From Clostridiales bacterium (GTDB lineage Bacteria; Bacillota; Clostridia; Lachnospirales; Lachnospiraceae), in contig JAGZHZ010000011.1 of assembly GCA_018366495.1 (NCBI GenBank), positions 22,945-86,944 on the forward strand: a stretch of DNA of 64,000 nucleotides. Reading direction: 5' to 3'. Numbering within the stretch: the stretch's first letter is position 1; the number at the start of each line of letters is the position of its first letter. The notes beneath the pieces were generated by a model that was not told where the DNA came from, made no database searches, and was given only the letters and a program-made list of their open reading frames with translations. The position numbers were made by a program, and so were the translations under genes. Shown one piece after another: positions 58,474 through 64,000 of the stretch.

Positions 58474-59370
58474 ATGTATAATCCATTACTTGATACCTTT
58501 TTAGCAGTAATAGACTGCGGAAGTTTTACAAAGGCTGCGGAAAAGCTGTTTATTTCTCCCACTGCTGTGATGAAGCAGATGAACAGCCTGGAAGAGCATT
58601 TAAACTTAAAATTGATAGAAAGAACACCCGCCGGAGTTCGTTTGACACCAGCAGGCGAAGTGATATACCGTGATGCAAAGTTTATGATGGATTATTCGGA
58701 AAAATCCATTGCCGCAGCGATTGCGGCATCTGGAAGATGTGATACGACTTTTTGTGTTGGAACTTCTATGCTGAATTCAGCAAAACCGTTTATAGATTTG
58801 TGGTATAAAATTAATCATCATTTTCCAGAGTACAAGCTGCATCTTGTGCCATTTGAGGATAACCATAAGGGAATTTTGTCAGAAATAAAGAAGTTGGGAG
58901 AAAAATTTGATTTTTTGATTGGTGTCTGTGATTCAAAAGTATGGCTGTCCCTTTGTAACTTTTTGCCCCTTGGCAGATATAAAAAGATGGTTGCTGTATC
59001 TCGGGAACATCCTTTGGCAAAGAAATCTTGTCTTGATATTCGGGATTTATATGGGCAGACACTGATGATGGTCAGCAAAGGAGATTCTGGCGTAAATGAT
59101 TTTATCCGAAACGATTTAGAAAGGAATCATCCTCAGATACAGATTGAAGATACTCCATATTTTTATGATCTGTCTGTATTCAATCGCTGTGCGGAAACAG
59201 GGAATGTTTTGCTTACGATTGAGTGCTGGCGGGATGTTCATCCCGGACTTGTTTCAATTCCAGTTCGTTGGGATTACAGTATACCTTATGGATTGCTATA
59301 TAGCCTTCATGCAGACAGAGATGTTTTAAAACTGGTTGAAATAGCAGAAAAGCAGGTAAGCAAACTTTAA
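58474..59370 (+). CDS. LysR family transcriptional regulator
   Basis: 298 residues from ATG 58474. The N-terminal winged helix-turn-helix reads TFLAVIDCGSFTKAAEKLFI and SPTAVMKQMNSLEEHLNLKL; the effector-binding domain covers about 90-295. It is divergent from the flavodoxin/cupin operon, its likely target. ATG 58432 upstream in frame lies in the dyad and is rejected. The stop codon lies in the loop of an 18-bp terminator. Confidence 0.92.
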   Translation: MYNPLLDTFLAVIDCGSFTKAAEKLFISPTAVMKQMNSLEEHLNLKLIERTPAGVRLTPAGEVIYRDAKFMMDYSEKSIAAAIAASGRCDTTFCVGTSMLNSAKPFIDLWYKINHHFPEYKLHLVPFEDNHKGILSEIKKLGEKFDFLIGVCDSKVWLSLCNFLPLGRYKKMVAVSREHPLAKKSCLDIRDLYGQTLMMVSKGDSGVNDFIRNDLERNHPQIQIEDTPYFYDLSVFNRCAETGNVLLTIECWRDVHPGLVSIPVRWDYSIPYGLLYSLHADRDVLKLVEIAEKQVSKL

Positions 59371-59393
59371 AAGTTTGTTTGCCTGCTTTTTTA
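59351..59393 (+). terminator. Terminator of the LysR gene
   Basis: AGCAGGTAAGCAAACTTT (59351-59368) pairs with AAAGTTTGTTTGCCTGCT (59370-59387) with two wobbles, followed by TTTTTT. The TAA stop sits at the tip. Confidence 0.9.
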
Positions 59394-59420
59394 TTACCTG
59401 CTTTAAAGTTACTTTATGAA

Positions 59421-59456
59421 CATCCCATTCGCTTTAGCTTATGGGTAGTTCACTTA
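59421..59456 (+). mobile_element. IS200/IS605-like subterminal hairpin, second copy
   Basis: CCCATTCGCTTTAGCTTATGG (59424-59444) is related to the copy at 17659-17680, shares its CTTTAG tip, and is followed by the same ATGGGTAGTT and ACT flank. It lies between the LysR and MerR genes, with no transposase gene nearby. Confidence 0.5.
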
Positions 59457-59469
59457 CAGAATCAGACAA

Positions 59470-60288
59470 CTAGGAAAATGAGGTATATGCAATCGTAATC
59501 ATTGTGATATAGTCGTCACTCTTTTGAAGCGACATTTCATTTAATCCTTCTTCATAGGCGTAGCCAGTCAGAGTAAGGCGATGTTCATCGGCAAACGATA
59601 AAATCATCTGATAGACATCCTGAATCCGTTCCCATCCGCCGATACAAAATGCACGCAGATATTCTCCGGCTGGCCGCAGGGTATCATATTGGGATATTTC
59701 ATTTCGTCCATATGCAAAAAAAGAATCATAGTTATTGAAATTGCCATTTAAAATATTTGAGACAGCAATACGGCTGCCGAAGTTATCGTAAAGACCGAAA
59801 ATGTTTTTTAAACGGAGAGAAAATGCAGTTGCGACAGAAAAATCATCTTCATCGTATGCACCTGTGATTGGAGCAGAAATCAAAATGCGCTGTTCCGGCA
59901 GAGAAATCTGTTCTATTTTTCCATGAAATGCAGACAAACCAAGTTCCAGTTTATCCTGTTTTTGCTGCAGAAATATTTTTGCCTCCAGAAGCTGTTCGAC
60001 CGATTTGTCGATTAGCTTTTTTTGATCTGTAATAATCTGCCTGAAAGACATATCAGACGGATGATCGGTGTATGTTTTGATGTCTTCGATAGAGAGACCG
60101 AGTTTTCTGAAAATCAAAATCATTTCCAGCTGTATAGTTTGAAAACAGCTGTAATAGTGATATCCGTTGGCGCCTTTCACTTCAGGACGAAACAGTCCGA
60201 TTTCGTTGTAATAGTGAAGGGTTCTTTTATTGATACCATTTAGTCTGGCAAATTCTCCTGAAGAAAATAAATATTTTTTATCTTTCAT
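59470..60288 (-). CDS. MerR family regulator with effector-binding domain
   Basis: 272 residues from ATG 60288 (GAGGTG upstream on the minus strand). The N-terminal MerR domain reads LFSSGEFARLNGINKRTLHY and YNEIGLFRPEVKGANGYHYY, followed by a dimer coiled coil and a GyrI-like effector domain with AYDEDDFSVATAF near 145. A longer reading from 60399 would cross the operator. The divergent GNAT-ABC operon has a MerR-type promoter with a 19-bp spacer and a dyad, so this protein probably activates it, BmrR-style. Confidence 0.92.
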   Translation of the reverse strand: MKDKKYLFSSGEFARLNGINKRTLHYYNEIGLFRPEVKGANGYHYYSCFQTIQLEMILIFRKLGLSIEDIKTYTDHPSDMSFRQIITDQKKLIDKSVEQLLEAKIFLQQKQDKLELGLSAFHGKIEQISLPEQRILISAPITGAYDEDDFSVATAFSLRLKNIFGLYDNFGSRIAVSNILNGNFNNYDSFFAYGRNEISQYDTLRPAGEYLRAFCIGGWERIQDVYQMILSFADEHRLTLTGYAYEEGLNEMSLQKSDDYITMITIAYTSFS

Positions 60289-60298
60289 AAAACACCTC

Positions 60299-60329
60299 TT
60301 GACTGTACAGTTACTGTACATAGTATGAT
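60299..60329 (+). promoter_or_regulatory. MerR-type promoter with dyad operator
   Basis: TTGACT (60299-60304), 19 bases, TATGAT (60324-60329). The spacer holds TGTACAG-TTA-CTGTACA (60304-60320), a perfect dyad. Over-long 19-bp spacers with a central dyad are the hallmark of promoters that MerR proteins activate by DNA twisting. Confidence 0.85.
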
Positions 60330-60369
60330 ACACCACGAAAAGAAAAACTGCAAGATTCGGGAGGAAAAA

Positions 60370-60906
60370 ATGGAGATTACAATCGCACAAAAAAATCAAT
60401 GGACAGCAATCAAAAAAATTTATCTGGAATCATTTCCAAAACGAGAAAGAAAACCTTTTTTGTCATTACGCTACTCAGCGGCAACTGGAAAAACACAAAT
60501 TTTTACAGTGTCTGATAAAAATAAAGTGGCAGGGTTTGCTGTTCTCATTCCTTATCATGATATGGTTATGGTGGATTATCTGGCAGTATCTCAAAAAATT
60601 CGCAGCAGAGGAACAGGAAGTAAGCTTTTGCAGGAAATCTGCAGATATTTTTCAGATAGAAGAATGGTCTTATTGATTGAACGATTAGATGAACAGGCGG
60701 ATAATAAAGAGCAGAGAATTGCCAGAAGAAAATTTTATTTAAAAAATGGTTTTACCTCATCCGGTATTTTTATTAAGGGAACCAGTGGTGATATGGAAAT
60801 TCTAAATTTTGGAGAAAAAGTCTCTCCGGAAGAGTATCTGATTCTTCAGAGATATGCTTTAGGAAAGTTGTTTTTTCAACTGTCTAAAATAGAAGTAATA
60901 TCATAA
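60370..60906 (+). CDS. GNAT family N-acetyltransferase
   Basis: 178 residues from ATG 60370 with GGGAGG five bases upstream. GNAT features: VAGFAVLIPYHDMVMVDYLA, then QKIRSRGTGSKLLQEI with the RxxGxGSK acetyl-CoA loop, and FYLKNGFTSSG. It is first in the MerR-controlled operon ahead of the ABC exporter genes, so it may modify a toxic compound that the exporter removes. Substrate unknown. Confidence 0.88.
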   Translation: MEITIAQKNQWTAIKKIYLESFPKRERKPFLSLRYSAATGKTQIFTVSDKNKVAGFAVLIPYHDMVMVDYLAVSQKIRSRGTGSKLLQEICRYFSDRRMVLLIERLDEQADNKEQRIARRKFYLKNGFTSSGIFIKGTSGDMEILNFGEKVSPEEYLILQRYALGKLFFQLSKIEVIS

Positions 60907-60950
60907 AAAATAGAAATGAAAATGATAAGGAAAGGAGACGAAAACGTTTT

Positions 60951-62699
60951 ATGCGCACTATTTTTTCTAAAATCAGGCTGAATAGATATCAGATTATCGG
61001 ACTTTCGATACTGGTATTGATTTCGGCAGTAGGAGAGATGCTTCTGCCTTCCCTTTTGGCTCAGATGATCAATAAGGGAGTGGCAAGCGTATCAGAAAGA
61101 ATAATTTTTATTTTGGCTGCAGAGATGGCAGGGATTGCGGTCATGGCATGTATTGTCAACTTTTTATCAGTAAAGCTTGCTACACAGATTTCTACTGAAT
61201 TTTCAGCAAGGCTTCGGACAGAAGTCTTTGAAAGAATTCAGAGCTTTTCCCAGGCAGAACTGGATCGTTTCGGAATTGCCAGCCTTGTGACAAGAAGCAC
61301 GTCAGATATCACAAACATGCAAAATTTTCTTACCATGCTGCTTCGGATTGGAATTTTAGCTCCGATGATGGCAGCAGCAGGGCTTGTATTTTCAGCGGCC
61401 ACCGGCGGGAAAGTCAGCTCGGTTCTGACTGTGGCAATCCCTGTCCTGTTGATCGGGGTCGGCATCATCGTGATGCTGGCATCGAAATATTCTATTAAAC
61501 TTCGGCAAAAACTAGATCAGATCAATCGGCTGTTTTTGGAATCACTGGAAGGTGTTCGAGTGATTCGGGCATTTAATAAACAGGAGAAAGAAAGTTTCCG
61601 TTTTGGAAAGGCAAATGAAGAATATACACAGACAACAGTAAGCGCAGGGAGAATTACAAGTTTTTTGCTGCCTGCCATCAATGTAATCTTTGGAGTGACA
61701 ACGGCAGCTGTCCTGGGGCTGGGCGCCTGCTATGTGGAAAGCGGAGCGATGGAAGTTGGATCTTTGGTAGCAAACAGCCAGTATATCAGTATGGTTTTAA
61801 TGGCAGTGATGATGTTTGCGATGGTGATCATGATGTTTCCGACAACATATGCATGTTCTAGACGAATCGCTGAAGTGCTGGAAACAGAAAGCTGCATCAA
61901 GGATGGAAATTTTCGGACAGAACAGCGGCCTCTGCGTTCCACAGTGGAATTTCGTCATGTTACATTTGCATATCCGGGTGCGGATGAGCCAATTTTAAAA
62001 GATATTAGTTTTGAGTCTCATCCGGGAGAAATCACTGCAATCATAGGGGGTACAGGGAGAGGAAAATCTAGTATTTTGAAGCTGATTCCAAGATTATATG
62101 ATCCTTTATTTGGTTCAGTACTTATAGATGGAGTCGATGTGAAAAAATATAAAGTGGATGAACTGCGGGCAATGATAGGATATGTTCCGCAGAAAAATGT
62201 GCTATTTTCCGGTGATATTGCTTCCAACCTTAATTTTGGAAAGGAATCCGGCACAGAATTGGAATGGAAATATGCGGCAAACATTGCCTGCGCAGATGAA
62301 TTTATTGAAAAAAAGGAAAAAGGATATCATGATGGTATCACTCAGGGGGGGACGAACCTTTCAGGAGGTCAGAGGCAGAGAATGGCGATTGCCAGAGCGA
62401 TCATGAAATCTCCAGAGATCTATGTATTTGATGACAGTTTTTCTGCACTTGACATGAAAACAGATAAGATACTGCGAGAAAATCTGAAAAAAAATTTAAA
62501 GGATGCTACTGTAATTATGGTGGCACAGCGTATCAGCTCTATTTTAGAGGCAGACCGTATTCTTGTCATAGATGACGGGCGTATTATAGGTCGGGGAAGG
62601 CATGAAGAACTTATGAAAACGTGCGGTTTATATCGAGAAATGGCAGAAATCCAATTAGGAAAGGAGAATATCACAGATGAAAAAGAAAAATGTTTTTAA
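60951..62699 (+). CDS. ABC exporter half-transporter (permease-ATPase fusion)
   Basis: 582 residues: six membrane segments in residues 15-290 and an ATPase domain from about 330. The ATPase has Walker A IIGGTGRGKSS (Arg in place of the common Ser), Q-loop VPQKNVLFSG, signature NLSGGQRQRMAIARA and Walker B IYVFDDSFSALD. It resembles heterodimeric multidrug exporters (YheI/BmrC/EfrA type), where this subunit pairs with a second one. The next gene overlaps by 23 bases and is that partner, but truncated. Confidence 0.93.
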   Translation: MRTIFSKIRLNRYQIIGLSILVLISAVGEMLLPSLLAQMINKGVASVSERIIFILAAEMAGIAVMACIVNFLSVKLATQISTEFSARLRTEVFERIQSFSQAELDRFGIASLVTRSTSDITNMQNFLTMLLRIGILAPMMAAAGLVFSAATGGKVSSVLTVAIPVLLIGVGIIVMLASKYSIKLRQKLDQINRLFLESLEGVRVIRAFNKQEKESFRFGKANEEYTQTTVSAGRITSFLLPAINVIFGVTTAAVLGLGACYVESGAMEVGSLVANSQYISMVLMAVMMFAMVIMMFPTTYACSRRIAEVLETESCIKDGNFRTEQRPLRSTVEFRHVTFAYPGADEPILKDISFESHPGEITAIIGGTGRGKSSILKLIPRLYDPLFGSVLIDGVDVKKYKVDELRAMIGYVPQKNVLFSGDIASNLNFGKESGTELEWKYAANIACADEFIEKKEKGYHDGITQGGTNLSGGQRQRMAIARAIMKSPEIYVFDDSFSALDMKTDKILRENLKKNLKDATVIMVAQRISSILEADRILVIDDGRIIGRGRHEELMKTCGLYREMAEIQLGKENITDEKEKCF

Positions 62700-63624
62700 G
62701 CAGCTGTTTTGCTATTTGAAACCATACCGTCTGCGGCTTTTCTTCTCGCTGCTTTTTGCGGCGGCCAGTACAATATTTATGGTGATGGCTCCTTTCATGA
62801 TTGGCAGAATAACAACAACATTATTTGACAGTATAGAGGACGGAGTATTTTATTGGAAAAAAATTATTTGGTTTTTGGCAGGATTGATAGCGTTATATCT
62901 GATATCACAGCTCTTTTCTGTTTTACAAGGATTTGGAATGGTAAAAATTACAGCTGGTGTAATGCAGATGCTGCGCCATGATATTGATGAAAAGATGAAC
63001 CGATTGAAACTGAATTATTATGATACACACACTCATGGCGATATTTTGAGCATTATCACAAATGATGTGGATACGATCAATAATACAATCAGTCAAAATT
63101 TGACTTCTGTTGTGACTCAGCTTATCACTGCGATTGGAATTTTTATTATGATGATCCTGATTAGTCCCAAATTAACATTTATTCCTATTTTTATGGTTCC
63201 ATTGTCTTTACTGAGCGCAGCCAAAGTAATGAAAGCCAGCGGGAGACATTATGGACGTCAGCAGGAATTTTTAGGCACACTGAATGGTTATATCGAAGAA
63301 ATCTATAACGGACAGCAGGTAGTCCAGCTGTTTAATTATCAAAAAAAAGCAAAAGAAAAATTTAGAGAATTGAATGAAAAACTAAAGGAGAGTGCACGCA
63401 AGGCAGAGACAACGGCAGGTGCAATCAGCCCCATTACCACATTAGTAAATGATATGGGATATGTACTGTGTGCAGCTGTCGGGTGTATCTGGGCAATCGC
63501 TGGAAAAATTACAGTCGGTAATGTACAGGCAATGCTGGAGTATGCAGTATTAATGGCTGTTGCCACACTTTTGATTGGTTTCGCCATTGTACAAAAGACG
63601 AAAAAGAAAGAAAATATGAGATAA
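62677..63624 (+). pseudogene. Truncated second ABC exporter subunit
   Basis: 315 residues that match only the membrane half of an ABC half-transporter: basic N-terminus, then MAPFMIGRITTTLFDSI, LNYYDTHTHGDILSIITNDVD and GRHYGRQQEFLGTLNGYIEE. The ATPase domain (about 280 residues) is absent. Homology seems to end near residue 293 (AMLEY), after which the tail AVLMAVATLLIGFAIVQKTK looks like the C-terminus of another membrane protein. A deletion that fused two genes would explain it. The partner exporter is then probably inactive unless another subunit substitutes. Confidence 0.7.
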
Positions 63625-63688
63625 AAATTTTATAACGATTTAAACGGGAAAATCTATGGTTTTAATCGCAGAATGATAGTTCATTTTT

Positions 63689-63741
63689 AGTATATCACTT
63701 AATGTAAATATTACAAATATCTACATATTAAGTGATATACT
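63689..63741. repeat. Imperfect inverted repeat
   Basis: AGTATATCACTTAATGTA (63689-63706) pairs with TACATATTAAGTGATATACT (63722-63741), differing by a 2-base insertion. It lies in the gene-poor right end (63625-64000) after the broken exporter gene and could be a small mobile repeat or operator. Confidence 0.55.
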
Positions 63742-63833
63742 GTTATCATAAAGAATGAGTATAAACTGCAGAATAGGGCATAGCTAAGCTAAACAGTATA
63801 AGATACGATTCCCGTTTTTGACAGTTGCTAAAT

Positions 63834-63879
63834 AAAAAATCGCTGTATCCTTGCTTTTATTGGGGTTCAGCGATTTTTT
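63834..63879. terminator. Bidirectional terminator near the right edge
   Basis: AAAAAATCGCTG (63834-63845) pairs with CAGCGATTTTTT (63868-63879), with an inner ATCC/GGGT stem. No gene ends directly beside it in the window, so it may belong to a deleted gene. Confidence 0.8.
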
Positions 63880-63917
63880 GCATGTATGCCTTGATCAAAT
63901 GTTTATCAAACGACCTA

Positions 63918-63971
63918 GCAAGAATACTCCCACTTCAAGCCCGTAGAGGGATAAGTGGTGAGATGAATTGC
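63918..63971 (-). mobile_element. IS200/IS605-type right end, minus strand
   Basis: Read on the minus strand it runs GCAATTCATCTCACCACTT, a 17-base loop, then AAGTGGGAGTATTCTTGC. It matches the remnant at 24941-24981 apart from a longer loop. The orientation implies that a tnpB-type gene, if present, lies beyond the right edge on the minus strand, with its guide-RNA 3' end here. Confidence 0.55.
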
Positions 63972-64000
63972 CAAAGCTGTACCCTAGTAAATAATAGAGC

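Noticed and set aside
1..64000. CRISPR arrays, tRNA and rRNA genes
   Set aside because: No regularly spaced direct repeats, no cloverleaf-like intergenic sequence and no rRNA-like stretch were found by eye; a short or unusual tRNA could still be missed.

Overview
The window looks like chromosome from a spore-forming, AT-rich Gram-positive of the Clostridia, most likely Lachnospiraceae. Evidence: sporulation genes (gpr, spoIIP, an alpha/beta-type SASP), a CIRCE-controlled hrcA-grpE-dnaK-dnaJ operon, the clostridial order holA-rpsT-gpr-spoIIP-lepA-hemW-hrcA, an ireB-ruvX-DUF1292 block, and RNase J. Ribosome binding sites are strong AGGAGG types and TTG/GTG starts are frequent. No tRNA, rRNA or CRISPR array was seen.

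Layout. 1-10.4 kb: a type VII secretion (T7SSb)-like locus, with a partial protein (perhaps the EssC C-terminus), a WXG100 protein, three small helical proteins, a lipoprotein, a GHSKG lipase, a membrane Ser/Thr kinase with a helical extracytoplasmic half, and a 1570-residue membrane protein carrying about ten Ig-like modules. 10.4-15.2 kb: early tetrapyrrole genes hemC, cobA-hemD, hemB and hemL. 15.2-17.6 kb: a molybdopterin-binding protein, a rearranged XdhC-like protein and a PspC protein. 17.7-31.8 kb: core genes from a SASP gene through holA, rpsT, gpr, spoIIP, lepA, hemW and the heat-shock operon. 32-36.8 kb: two surface-protein genes inserted between dnaJ and prmA, the second behind a strikingly structured leader. 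36.9-48.5 kb: core RNA-modification and housekeeping genes (prmA, rsmE, a cysteine desulfurase with thiI, mtaB, ireB, ruvX, rnj, ylbF-like, trmR, trhP). 48.5-54.3 kb: a complete urease operon ureABC-I-EFGD. 54.4-63.6 kb: accessory genes, namely a secreted 5'-nucleotidase, a flavodoxin/cupin operon with a divergent LysR regulator, and a MerR-controlled GNAT plus ABC exporter operon whose second exporter subunit is broken. IS200/IS605-like ends or hairpins occur near 17.66, 24.95, 59.43 and 63.93 kb.

The best candidates for something undescribed are: (i) the T7SS-linked module, which combines helical partner proteins, a lipoprotein and a lipase with a C-terminal helical region (the layout of a TslA-type reverse-LXG effector system), next to an apparently active kinase with EssB-like topology and a giant Ig-array protein; and (ii) the 35.3-35.4 kb RNA leader, where three helices abut as a three-way junction, bury the AGGAGG and enclose a 9-codon upstream ORF overlapping the downstream start. 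The urease operon also carries intrinsic terminators right after its promoter and between ureC and ureI, which suggests attenuation. All assignments come from reading the sequence and recalling families; no database search was run.
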